A DNA stretch of 64,000 nt from Pseudoscleropodium purum (GCA_963969395.1 OZ017803.1:6076001-6140000); one strand, 5' to 3'; positions 25,838 through 37,520 are shown, counted from the first letter of the stretch. Notes: generated from the letters alone by a model not told the origin. Numbers and translations are program-made.

Positions 25838-27901
25838 ATGTTAATGGAACATGATGCATCATCGTCATTACTCACTTGCCGCAAAAAAATCCTCGAATGG
25901 ACAAATGACTTAGAAACAACAAAGCTTCAAACGAAATGCATCCTACAGCTTCTAGATAAAAGCTTCCTCCTTCGCAAACTAGTTGGCAAAGGTGTCTGTC
26001 AAGAAGACAGTCTCCGAAGACTTTGGTTTCTATTTTGTTATCATTCGGCAAGAATCCTTGGTTGGAAGGAGAGAGTTCTGAAAGGTCATCTACAAGGGTT
26101 CAATTCAGATGTGAACTACGTACTTCAATTTCTGTTGTAGCTAGACAATGAGCATGGACGACCTCATTGACTTCTAGATAGACCTTCCATTTTTATTGAG
26201 TCCAGAGAGTGTACCTTGGTAGGATGTTGTAGAAGCCATTAATGTCGAAGGAGAAGGTGTCGCTCACATGGAGAGCCGCAACCTACAGGACATGTCGGAG
26301 CCTACTTGCCTGAAATAGAACAATTCGACACATCATTTGCGTAAAACAACAAAAGTTGAGAAGAAAAGGAAAGGACAGCCATGTCAATCAGATACTTCTC
26401 ATGCGAATTGTCAACAGAGAATCACTATTGTTGCAAAATCTCCATTGCAACCTCCACAACAATGTCCTCAGGGACTTCAACTGCTCAAAACCTAAACAAC
26501 ACTCAAGTAAGGCAAGCAAACAAAGACAAATAGAAGATGCAATTTTTCATGTGGTAAGGTCAACAGTACTTACATGTAGAAGGGGATAAGTTGCCACTTT
26601 TTGAAGCAATTGTGAATCCCATCCCTATCAGATTTCGTGCTTATACAACACAACACTTTCTTCATGTAGCATCCTCTAGCGTTGAATCGCACTGGATTTT
26701 AGGGCTTGCAATTCGATCGTATTTGCAAGTTGTCCAAAATGAATTGTATTATGCCATTTTCCTACAAGATGGCCAAGAGATTCATTTACCTTTGGAAGAG
26801 TTGGAGCAAGTTTTTCTGACAAATAAAAGCAATGTTGAGGAAGACATCAAATGCAACAAGGGGCAAGCAATGAGCACACTTGGCCACCTATCGTCCTTTG
26901 ATGTGGATCAATTGTGAGATTGCCAATCTGTTGCTGCCGCCGCGGTAGGTCGGAACTCTGACTTCCATGGACAATGTCCTGCCTTCAGCGTCGGCTTTGT
27001 TAGTGTTCTCTTAGACAATTTTAGCGATGGCGATGAAGTAGTCTCCTTTGCACAATCTTACTCACACTTTGGCAAATCTATGTCTCAAACTGAAGAGAAT
27101 GAAAAAGATGCTCACATTGCTAGGTGTCTACAATCACCTCTCCTCTTGCATAGTAAGTCGCTTTGCCGAAGTGATTGCAGCCTTGGGGTGCTGAAGAAAA
27201 AATAATTCGGAGAATGTGGGACTAGCCCCTTCCATGACCTAAAGGTGCTGCTAGGCTTTTCCAAACAAATGTAGCAAGTCCTTCTTGATTTCTCCGCCAA
27301 TGTTAAAGGACTAGCTGCCATTCATCAAATGCCTCGTATACCTCAAACTGCCCTATTTTCTGGAGATGTTGGAGTACCAATGGCGGGACTGCCTAAGGAT
27401 GTGGTTACAAGAGCTCTATCAGCACTTGCTTGGCAGCGGATTGCAATTCCCTCCAAAAGAAACTTAGCGCCCTCTTCGTTGCTAATGTTCGCGATAGACT
27501 CCAAACCAACAGAGAAAGGAGAATCGTTGAGGACGCAAGTATTACAGCACGTTGGAGAAGGCACGGGTGACGAAAGTGTAATTGGACTTGCAGAAGGTGG
27601 CAATGGTCGTACCCAAGTAGCGACAACAACGATAATGAGGGAAAGGCTTCCTCAGATTGCTCAAGAAGTTAGTGTTGACATTGCTACTGAAGAATGCCTT
27701 CTTCTTAAACATGAACATCACCATTTCGCCCAAGCAATGGCTATAACTCTAAAACGGGAAGCAATGGTTCCATTTGACACTAACGTCTCATTTGGCATTG
27801 GCATTGCTATTGTGGCAGAAGCTGCAATAAGCCGTCCATTGAGTAAAGCTACGCAAGCAATGGCGTTTGCCCATTTTTCTGTAAAGAGGAGTGGAGGATA
27901 G
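25838..27901 (+). pseudogene. Decayed long N-terminal coding region upstream of the piggyBac core
   Basis: One frame stays largely open at 25838-26140 and again from 26591 to 27901 with few stops (for example TGA at 26915), while another frame is open between about 26218 and 26490, where it reads KVEKKRKGQPC. Within 26591-26917 the stretch YYAIFLQDGQEIHLPLEELE resembles the YxVxYxDGxxExLxxxEL pattern of Tudor/chromo-like modules sometimes fused to transposases; this is weak. The region precedes the transposase core in the same direction, so I infer it was its N-terminal part or a first ORF. Unrelated captured sequence is possible. Confidence 0.4.
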
Positions 27902-29430
27902 ATAGCAATACAAATGTACACGACCCGATGCATTTTACAGGCCCACCTGGTGGTCCCGCATTCCCTCATTGATGAATGCCCAACTTGCTTTTCCTGTTCA
28001 TGCGTTTCTAGAGTGAGAAAACTTTGGAACAAATATGCCATGAGACAAATTGATACACTAGTGAAGCAGATCTAGAGACGCTTCAACCATTGGGCAGTTC
28101 CTATTGGTGGGGCCTTTGCCCCATGGAAATACGGACTTTTCTTGGCATTTCCTTGCTAGTAGGCATAAAGAAACTGCCGAATCATGAGGCCTACTAGAAT
28201 CATCACTTTCCGTTTCTCTTCTGCAAAATTAATGCAAATACTATGTCCAAATCTAGGTTCGAGGACATCACGTGTTGCTTGCATGTAGAAAATGATGGAC
28301 TCCAAAAAAGGGAAGGTCGTTCGAATTGTAGAGCGCAGCTAGCGAAGATGGTATGGTTGATAATAAAAATCAAGGCTAATTGCAAGATGAACTGGAATCT
28401 TCACCAAGAGGTGACAGTGGACGAATTGATGATTTGGTACAAAGGCAAGTACTACCCAATTTGGCAGTACTTGCCCAAGAAACCTACGAAGTGGGGTATA
28501 AAGGTTTAGGCTCTAGCTGATGCTTGCAAAAAATATGTCTATGACTTCGACGTGTACATGGGATCTGTACAATATTGTTCACAGTGAGGACATGTGCAAG
28601 TAGGAGCAAAAACAGGCTACAAGGTTGTGATGTTACTCATGGATGGTTTACACAACAAAGGACATATCATCGTAACGGACAACTACTTCACTTCTGTAAA
28701 GTTATACATGGACCTAGCAGAGAGAGGAATGTATGTGATGGGAACAGTTGTGGGCAACAGGGTTGGCTTACCACAAGCCCTTTCACAACACCAGGTATTT
28801 GTACATGAAGCTCTAGGCATGATTGCTTGGAGGATGCACTCGAGCCGAAAGGTTTCCTAGGTTGTTTGGGTAGACAAAAGACCGGTTCTGTTGTTGTCTT
28901 CATTCTTCATTCCACTTCCTCGATTAGGGGAGGATTGGCCAACGATGCCTAGGTAGGTGGGAGGTGAAGAAAAAAATATTGTAACATTACTTGTCTACAA
29001 AGGTTGTACGGAATTCATGAGAGATCTAAATGTGGCTAATCAAATGAGAGTTGCTTATTCATCACAGGTGAAGAGTCAGAAATGGTGGCATTGACTTTTT
29101 TTCTACCTACTTGATACGAGTGTGGTGAACTGTTATATTTTGTACAAGGCTATCTGTGAACGCCCTATGCAGGAATCGATGCAACGTATTGATTTCTACT
29201 TGTTGTTGGCTGAATCTCTCTACAAACCGTGGCAACTGAAAAGAGGTTGTGTGTCTCAATTTTGTCTTGGTGCACTAGGAGTGCACTCTCTTGTGAATAC
29301 ATCAAGTAGACAAAAATGTCAATTTTGCTTTGGAAACACCATAACAAATTTGAGCTGCTTGGCTTGTGGTAGAGTGTATCTACACTTAGGCAAATGCTTC
29401 CGCCATAGCCATTACCCACTTCGGTGTTGA
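27901..29430 (+). pseudogene. piggyBac-type (DDE_Tnp_1_7, PGBD4-like) transposase relic
   Basis: One reading frame holds the family blocks in order: EIRTFLGISLLVGIKKLP (28121 on), MSKSRFEDITCCLHVEND, VDELMIWYKGK with the first catalytic Asp, QYLPKKPTKWGIKV, KYVYDFDVYMG, IIVTDNYFTSVKLYMDLAER with the second Asp, then LNVANQM where the family has a GVDxxDQM block, KWWH-LFFYLLD, NCYILYK, and a terminal Cys-rich finger (CQFCFGN...CLACGRVYLHLGKC). It would cut and paste DNA at TTAA sites. The frame is broken by ten internal stops (27970, 27973, 28009, 28051, 28195, 28507, 28585, 28858, 28954, 29092), all TGA or TAG, with no frameshift. Inactive: stops throughout and Asn at both acidic positions of the third block. 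Confidence 0.9.
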
Positions 29431-31419
29431 AGAAGATGAGAAGGAAGTGGCGCTCTTTGAAGACGTTATAGGGTGTAGACGATGAGCGCTACCTCTATGC
29501 ACTTGGAAGTCGTGGCCCATCCGTGGCAGAGAGAGATTTGTGAATTCAAGTCTTTGCTTGTTGTATATGAAGTTGCTGTGTGATGTATGCTAAAAGTCCT
29601 TCATGCTTCTTTTTTTGGGATTCTACACTTGTATAGTTGTGAAGGTATGTGGACTAATTTATATACTGCTTCATAAGACTACGGTAGGGTGATGGAGGTG
29701 AACGGAGTCGACTTGCTCTTCAGATTATGAATACGGCCAGCTTATTTGCCACTTTCACAAGTCAAAGGTTTCATGAACTGCTCTCTATAATTTCTTGGTT
29801 TTCCAGCAACGCATACGTGAATCCAAAAGAAACGTTGCCCTCCTTTACTTTTGTGTTTTGAGATGGGGGCATCTATAGCTTCTAGTTTCTATTGGAGGTC
29901 ACCCATTGGTTTTGAGGAGACTATAGAGCAATCAGAGGCTGCTCCCATTCAGTCAGCTAACTGCAAACAAACTAAAAAAGCATGAAGACTTGGTGGATAA
30001 GATGAATTTTGAGTTTCAACAACAAATCAAGGAAATGAAACTCAACTACTAGAAGATGATGGAGAGGCATTTGACCTTGTCAAACAAAGTTGAAGTCGAT
30101 GAAAGGAGTATATTTTGGAGATTTCAATAGGAGCTAGAAGCTGTGAATTTTTCATTCTTCTTATCATGTAAAAATTTGGTGGTGTGGGCATCACGAAGAC
30201 TATACCTCTCTATGAATATTATGTTGTTGTTTTTTCAAATGTTGTGAGTAGTTGATTCTCTTGTGCCTTGTACAGAATGTTGCTGTCTATGTAACAATAA
30301 TTTTGGGAGCAAACTTTGGCAAACCATAGTAGAGTCAGTTCTTTCTTAGAGCATGCATATTTGTTAGTGATTGACGCATGGAAGAAGTTGACATTCAAAT
30401 ACGGCATACTTTCGGAAATTGCACATGACGAACAGGTTGTGGTCTTGAAATGCAGTGACATCGACATTCGTAGAAATATAATGTAGTACTGTTCTACTTT
30501 CATGGACACTTCAGCAATTGGCAAATTGTAGTGTTTCTAGGCAAGCAGATTAGTAAGGCAATACGGTAGTCGTCGTCAACATCTTCTTCATTTTATAATG
30601 CTGATTTTATTTGTTTCTTTTGTAAAAGTGTTTTCTTTTTAGGTGCTGCAGAAGCAGCCATCCACGTTAAATATTCGTATGGTCATGACAACTAGAGAAC
30701 TGCGGGATGGAAGCTCATTGGCAGAAAAAAAAAGTTTAGCCTCTTCCAAGTGAGGAGATAGGATTACAAGACTCCTAATTTGAATGTCAAAGCTTTTTTG
30801 TGTCGATAACTTCAACACTCGGCTTAAGAGCTTCATTCTTTGCTTGTATCTGATTTTTCCCAAATTTTTGTAGCTTTTGGGTAGAAGTTCTGCTCTTTTT
30901 TGCAAAGCCAGAAGCACATGCCCACGCTAGTCAACACCTCAATTTGACGGGTCAAACCTCTTGATCTCGAAATTCATCGCAGAGATCTTAATTCACTTTT
31001 TTGTGGCATGCACAACAATTGAAAAACCTCAAAATCATACAGTTACTTCCCCAAAACACATTCCACAATTCCCCACAACATTCCCACAATTTTGGCCTTC
31101 TTTCATGCCTCCTAGCACTTTGCTTATGAATCTAGACATTCTAGGGTTAAACCAGAAGCATATTAATACTCAAGGTACAATCAAACTTCAGAAACTAGTG
31201 CATGAAACTAAGGTAGTGGAGGAAAAAAAGACCTAGCACTTGCGTAAAACTTTCTCCATATAAGTATACGAGTCGAATGAGAAGAGAGGTGAGTTATATA
31301 AACTCACACAATTTAATCCTCAAACTGCTTGTACAAGTTTCAATTTCAAATCTAGAATTTTAAGAAAACCTCTACACTATTGTCACTTCTAGAAACTTTG
31401 AGAATGAGAATTGAGAGGA

Positions 31420-31660
31420 TTTGTATAAGGTAGGTACTCCCAAAACTACCACTTTTTGCTACAGAGCCTATTTTCTATTATTAGACTGGTCAGATTTTCA
31501 TATGTTTTTATTAGCAAGTGAAAAGAGGTTCCAGCACACTAAAAAACATCACATTTGGATACTATATGCAAAAGTTATCAAGGAACAAAGTTTGATTCTA
31601 CAAAGGTTTCTTCCACATAGGTACAAAACTAACTTTAGAGATGTACACATAATATAGATG
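31420..31660 (+). repeat. Dispersed repeat fragment, partner of 8520-8790
   Basis: Plus-strand relative of the minus-strand sequence at 8520-8790. The shared order of blocks is described there. The class is unknown. Confidence 0.6.
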
Positions 31661-34121
31661 GTGGTTTAAGGTTAGTGGCACATTTGGGTGTATTTACCTT
31701 AATCATCTACAAACATGTCCTTTTCTTCTTGATTTAGACCCACGGCTCACTTTTCCACCTTGTCTTTTCTTTTTCTTTTTCTTCTCTTTTTCTTGTTCTT
31801 TCTCCTTCATCTTCCGTTTCTTCAGCACACAATCACATGAGATGTAATTATTATAAGTATCGACACATAGCTTGAAGAAATCGTAGCACAAGCACAAATG
31901 TCAATCACAAGCTCCACACTAAGTTTTCTTTTATGTCCTTCAATTCATCTCATCTGGAGTTTGCCACATTGACATTGAGGCACAATGAGCAAGAGATACA
32001 TGACTTGGTCCTTCAAAACATGACATTGTTCCATAATCCTCTAACTACTGCATGATCATGACTAATTCACAATCCCAACAACTTTCTGCACATTGCCATG
32101 TCTTGTAGTAAAAATGCAAAAATAGCTTAGTCACAAATGTTCCTTCGGCACACAATGCAATACCCTGAATTCCCTCGTCTGAGAATAGTTCCTGAGAATT
32201 GTGTATACTAGGAACGAATTACTCTATCAATTAAAAAATCCTAAATGGAATCCAGCATTCCTGCTAACCACTACAAGGCTCATGTTGTAACAATCCAAAC
32301 TAGATTGAAAAAAACTCTACTATTCATATATAAAAAATGGCGACATAGTGATGAAACAAAACCGTTGAATGATGGTTTTGAGCTTATATGAACTTTGATG
32401 CAGAAAGGTTGAAGAGAGAAATCACAAGTCAAGATTGGAAGCTTCAGCAAGAAATAAGTCAAGTTCAACCCATCATTGCAAATCCTAATTCAATACTCAC
32501 CTTCACAAACAGTGATTCACATATATCTAGAAAACCCTAATCTTCCTTTCTTATAGAAGAAAGATCTTAAAACTAGCATTTAGGATTTTCCTACAATCTA
32601 GACAAACTCAAAAGCAAGCCTTAAATCTAACCACCATTGAATACATAAGGTAGCTCTATGATATGCTACAATTTTTTTACCATCAAAACCAGAACTCAGT
32701 TTCTTTGCGATTTCTTGGAGAATTTTAGTCACTGTGACCATGGCTCATTTCTTCTTCCCAAAATATCTTGAAAACCATGCAAGATGGCAACCACATGTGC
32801 CAAATAATAATAGATTCCAAAAGATTTCAATGAATTCAAAGTAGTATGACAATTGGCTAATTGAAAGAATAATGAATTCCCACTACTTCTATCTTCTTGG
32901 ATGATTTCTATTTTTTCTTAATAGATCCAATGTCTTAGTAGAGGTGGTTGATAGAACTTTGTAGAGCACCCCTTGTTGCCTCCAACTATGTCTCAAACAC
33001 CTCATGGCCCATCTTGAACTCTGATAGGATTGCATCCAATTTCACATTGATGGAATCCAACTTCATTACCATTGCATGAAGCTCATGGTTGATGAAGAAT
33101 TGATTTGTTGCACCTCTTGTAAAACATACTACAACAAAAGAATTGAAGAGGAACGTCCTCTCAACAAACAAAATAAAACATTATTCATTTGAATGCACAA
33201 AACAAAGCATCAAATATAAAAACAAATTATATGAATGCTAGCAAATAAACTATACCTCATAGGTGATGTATAGTCCAATAGGAAAGGACGCATAACAACA
33301 TAATGGCAAAATTCTAATCAACCATGCTTAATATAGAGTGTAAGAATTTTAAAACAAAATTCCAACGCAACACCTACATGCATATTGCTTAGCATTATCC
33401 TCATGTTTTCAATCACCATAATCCTACCAAAATGAGAATGAAAAATGCAAGTGATGTTAGCTTGGGTTTGAATCTAGTTAACATCAATCCATCCTAATGA
33501 GAATGACAAACAAAAGTGGTGTTTGCTTGGAGATGAAATCTAGCTAACATCGCCTTTCACCATGCATTATGTTACTTTATTGGCTTGCAAACACTTGATT
33601 ATATAAGCAATCTTTTGATATTCTAGTAGCAATTGGCTTCAAAATATTGATGGACAACTCAACTTTGCAAAAGAGCAAAGTTGCAATGGAAAGCCAATTA
33701 GAGGCCATAAAAGGGTGATGGTGATAGACTCATATTTGTGGTTTAGGATTTATACTTTCCACAAAAAAAAACTAGAAAAGATATTCTTGGCATTTCTTGG
33801 AGACCAAAGGAATAAGTCCTTTATTCAATTATAACCTTACTTCCTACCAAAGTCCCATAGCAGTTTGATTGGTGTAATAAAATTCCCATAGTTTTCTTGA
33901 CTATAAACTAAAAATATACAATCAATCCTCTTCAAGCTATGAAATAGTTACTATTGTTACTTTCAACGGCATTCAAATTACAAACCTTGGCCACTTGTGT
34001 CATTTGCATTTCACTTTTTAGGTCCTATCAATCATTATTTGGTACTTTTTGGATTGAATGCTAATTTTCCACCCAAAGCTTGATTTCAAATTAAATAATT
34101 CTTTCATTTTGAATTCTTATA
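31661..34121. other. AT-rich spacer, no gene
   Basis: Contains a CT-rich low-complexity stretch at about 31755-31820. A direct repeat of about 85 bp lies near 33425-33560: an ATGAGAATGA--AA block followed by AAGTG-TGTT-GCTTGG and CTAG-TAACATC occurs twice. No recognised gene. Confidence 0.45.
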
Positions 34122-34285
34122 CTCCCTTAGTCCCAATATAAGTGTCCACAATGTTCCTAAAAACTTTTGATACCAATTTCATTGATCATATCGTGAAAAG
34201 CATAAATTAAAAAGATCCCAAATTTTACATCATGGACTAGTATCAATGAAGAAAGTAAATCTTACAAACTTGTAACTTCAATAAA

Positions 34286-35189
34286 CCCCTAAAGTCCCAA
34301 TGTCTCTTCAAGGGACAAACTAGATTCTGGATAGGTTCCTCTGACCTCAATTTTTGGTGAATTTTTTTGAAACTTTTCCAAAATATAGAAAAATTGATTG
34401 GCTTTGTGGGAATGAATCTTTTTTTTCAATTGGTGCCTAGGAAAAAAAGTTATACCACAAAAAGCCTAGAATTGAACTTAGTGGATAGCACAAAAAAAAT
34501 TGCAATAAATTCTAAACTTTTTTCCCTAAAATTATAATTTTTTTCTACATGTGAAGCTTTGATTTTTTTTAATTGGACCAATAATGAGAAAGTTAAGGAC
34601 AATCTTGTTTTTTTGAGCAATCTAAGCATCTTCTTGAAAAATAACTTGTAGGATTCACTTTTGAATGCAATTTTCACAATTTTTCAAAAAATTGTTTGAC
34701 AAGATTGTGTTTGCTTGCTAAAGCAATATCACCATTGGAATTCTTGTCTTTCAATCCCATCTTGGAGCTATTAACAATTTAGTTTTGTTTTTTTATCTTG
34801 GACCTACTTCTACTTAACAATTTTTTAAAGAATGAAAATCAAGTTCTTAAAAAAAAATTATTTTAGACTTTCAACTCAATTCTTCAATATAAAAATTTTA
34901 ATTGAGAGTTTTTAGTGCAAGAAAATTCTACAAATGGCAGTCAAAGTCATTTGAAATTGCAAGCCAATGTTCAAAAAAACTTTATTTTTCAACTTTGAAT
35001 GCTAATATCTTCTAATCTATATAGTAAAACGTCATGAAGTTTTTACCACATGAGCTTAGACAAGTTAGGTACAAGATCCTATGGTTAGATTCTAAAAAAA
35101 TGTTTTCTTTTGGTTTTCGTGGATGAATGCAGCAAAAATGGCAATTTTGTGTGTTTTTTGATAGAAAAACAGCCTTGGGAATTTAGGGG
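34286..35189 (+). mobile_element. TTAA-type 0.9-kb element, copy 2, nested in a Stowaway MITE
   Basis: The ends form an inverted repeat: CCCCTAAAGTCCCAATG at the left and the complement CCCCTAAATTCCCAAGG at the right. The flanks (ATAAA and TCAA) look like mutated TTAA. The interior is colinear and inverted relative to 47445-48359; shared blocks include GCTTGCTAAA, CACCATTGGAATT, ATCTTGGAGCTATTAACAAT and GACCTACTTCTACTTAA. Non-coding. Confidence 0.72.
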
Positions 35190-35509
35190 TCAAACCACAA
35201 TGGACTTAAAATACGAACACATAAATGTACATATTAATAAAAAAAAATTCACACGGAGCTCCAACCACTTGACCATAGAGAGAGATCAATCTCTAAAGAG
35301 TGTTCTCTTCATCCCAAATTGTATCATGTAATATAGACCATCAATAGAAGACTATTTGTTTGTAAGATAGATTAGAACTTTTTTCTACCTTTAGATTTCT
35401 ATTCTTGATTCTATCTAAAATCATCCACTAAAGTAAAAGTCTTAGGCCTACTTAGAAGTATTCTAAGTATGAATTCATATCTTATTCAAATCTCGATCTT
35501 CCATTTAGA

Positions 35510-35745
35510 ATTATCTAATTCCAAATTCCAATACACTTGTTTTTATCTAGGAGCTATCTAACTCTAGTGTCTTGTCATCTAAGTAGGGTTGTCTAACTCC
35601 AATGTACAAATCTATTCTTTGGAGATATTTATTTCTAGGCACTCCAGTACACTTGTCATCTAAGTGGAATTGTCATACTCCAGTGCACGAATCCATCATC
35701 TAAAAATATCTATCTCCAAACTATCTTTGCATGCTTGTCAACTAG
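35510..35745 (+). repeat. Degenerate tandem repeat, unit roughly 60-75 bp
   Basis: Repeated blocks of the form TATCTAACTCCA(A/G)TGTAC, CTTGTCATCTAAGT and GGAATTGTC recur about four times with spacing changes and substitutions. Old and irregular. Confidence 0.55.
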
Positions 35746-35754
35746 TGCACATTT

Positions 35755-35890
35755 CATCATGAATTAGTTCATCCACCAATGCATTCATTTATCAAAGGTC
35801 ATGACAAAGTTCATGTCACAATCATCATGAATCAATTCATCCATCAATGCATTCTTCCATCGAAGATTGTGACAAAAGTCATGACAGTGA
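35755..35890 (+). repeat. 68-bp tandem duplication, two copies
   Basis: CATCATGAATTAGTTCATCC at 35755 is repeated as CATCATGAATCAATTCATCC at 35823. Both continue with a CAATGCATTC block and end with a TGACAAA-GTCATG-like block. Adjacent to the right remnant of the split Stowaway element. Confidence 0.8.
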
Positions 35891-36034
35891 TGAAATGAAA
35901 AAAAGTACAAATGATGTGCGTGTGTTCATTGAAACCAAAACAAAGTTAGTTAAAAAAAAATTTGTTTGACCTACTCAAAACAACCTAAAAAGCATATTGT
36001 CCAATTAAAACACTTATTCCAGGATGAGAGGATA

Positions 36035-37299
36035 AAATAATTCAAAATTCAAATTTTGCTTGCAATTTGAAGTTTAAGCCATAAAATTTGAAATTATAGT
36101 ATTCAAATTGTTGTTCTATTAGATTTATTTTAATATAAGCTCAAAAAGCATTACAACTATACAATAATGTTTATTGCTATTATTGCTATTTGTTTATCCT
36201 AGAAATTCAGGCTATTTTATTTTTTGAAATTCTTAAATTTTTATGTCCAAAATTTCATAAATCTTTTTCATTAAATTAAAAAATTCAACAACATACAAAA
36301 ATATAATTAATTTAAAAATGGTTGAGGATTTGAAAGTGCTAATTCATCCCTTCTAAATCTTACATGGATATATTTCTAAGAGAATTTTATTACTACTTGG
36401 TGGCTACATTTGTATGCAAAAAACATGATTCTTCATCACTTGTTTTTCTTTGTTATTTTTTTTTATAAATTTTTTGTATATTTTCAATAATAATGGCCAA
36501 TATAAACTTCATATGCAAACAAGTGATACATTGTTTTGTAATATTATGACTTGATTACATAACTTCCATAAGCATATCTCAAGGTTCTCCATAACAAATC
36601 ACAAATGTCCAGAGGTTTTCAATTGTCAATGAAAAATTTGGAGTTGACCTAGCTCTTGCAATAATAAATGCTAGGTTGTGATATAAAACTAGAAAAGAAG
36701 GAATGAAAAAGAGTCTTATAATATGACCCATCATGCTTCCAATTGAAAACTGTTTCATAACTTCAAAACAAATAGGGAAAGGTTTTGATAAGTATACTTG
36801 GCTTATCAAATAAATGGCAAATTTCATGAAAATATTAGTCATTCTTCAACTTTGACACTTTTATAGTTTAAACCGCAAAGTCCAAAATCTATACCTCTCC
36901 TAGATGGTTTAAACCGTGTGGTATGAAAATGGCGTATAAAAATATCACCATTTTAACAAAATTTGACAAATGAATAAACAGATTAAAGTGAAGACAAGGG
37001 TCCAAAACTGACAAATTATCAAAAGGAGACTGAGTATGATGCTGCGCACACAATTTTTTTGCATTGCATTGAAGACAAAGTTACAGAATCTCAACACAGC
37101 TCAGAAAATGAATCGAGCTTCTTCAGTACGCGGTGACAAGCTGCAAAGGATTGCGGATATCTCTTTTCTCATTGCTGAGACATGAAAAAACAAGTTAACT
37201 TACGTTGAATGCATCCAGTTATGATAACGTAGAGATCAAACCTGAAGCACATAATTAGTGACTGAAAATTACGGAAGTCCTTCAATTTCTATGATATGC
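36035..37299. other. AT-rich spacer, no gene
   Basis: Very AT-rich to about 37000, then closer to average composition. No open frame with a recognised domain; 36579-36842 (-) is likely chance. Confidence 0.45.
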
Positions 37300-37520
37300 G
37301 TCACATTCTAAGTCTTTTGTATTCTGATTAAGGTAACTCTGCCTATGACAACCCAAATGGGAGCCAACCCATCACAGGCAAAATTGTATTAATGGTGTAC
37401 ATTCCAGCTCTTGAAATGTGCATCATTAGAATTTTTTTGCTTGTGATGGGTTGGCTGGCATTTGGACTGTCAAAAGGCTGGTTTACCTTAAGGATTCTGT
37501 ACAAGGAACGTGTTTACAGC
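37300..37520 (+). ncRNA. Long near-continuous foldback, candidate MIRNA precursor or MITE
   Basis: The sequence folds on itself about a centre near 37409. The left arm holds AAGGTAAC (37331), CCAAATGGGAGCCAACCCAT (37353) and AATGGTGTACATTCC near the loop; the right arm holds the complements GGAATGT-like TTGAAATGTGCATCATT, TGATGGGTTGGCTGGCATTT (about 37444-37463) and GTTTACCTT. Between 37353 and 37465 the best block pairs about 28 of 31 positions. Pairing continues more weakly outwards towards 37310 and 37510, giving an arm of about 100 nt. The candidate duplex does not match a miRNA family that I know. A palindromic MITE or a recent inverted duplication is the alternative; no clear target duplication is visible. 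Transcription strand unknown. Confidence 0.45.

Larger units (their letters stand above)
24655..31146 (+). mobile_element. Putative decayed piggyBac-type element
   Basis: Surrounds the transposase relic. TTAA-CCCCTTAATG starts at 24651 and CATTCTAGGG-TTAA ends at 31150; these are the only CCC/GGG-bounded TTAA sites I found on the two sides of the coding relic. The ends compare as CCCCTTAATGCCTC and, on the other strand, CCCTAGAATGTCTAG, and resemble the ends of the small TTAA elements elsewhere (CCCTTGAATGTC at 42527). At 6.5 kb it would be longer than typical piggyBac elements, so nested insertions or a wrong border are possible. Confidence 0.38.
34122..36032. mobile_element. Stowaway-type MITE split by inserted DNA
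   Basis: The left remnant (34122 to about 34262, after TA at 34120) begins CTCCCTTAGTCCC and follows the intact MITE at 975 through a block reading TTGATCATAT-GTGAAAA and AATCAATGAAGAA-like sequence. The right remnant (about 35893-36032, before TA) holds GTGTGTTCATTGAAACC as in the intact copy and ends in the complement of TCCTCTCATCC. Roughly 1.6 kb of other DNA lies between, including a 0.9-kb TTAA element and tandem repeats. Confidence 0.7.

Noticed and set aside
31703..31897. Lys/Glu-rich minus-strand open frame
   Set aside because: Produced by a CT-rich low-complexity tract; no domain or splice support.
35510..35890. CRISPR-like spaced repeats
   Set aside because: Irregular degenerate tandem units in a plant spacer; no constant repeat, no unique spacers and no cas genes.
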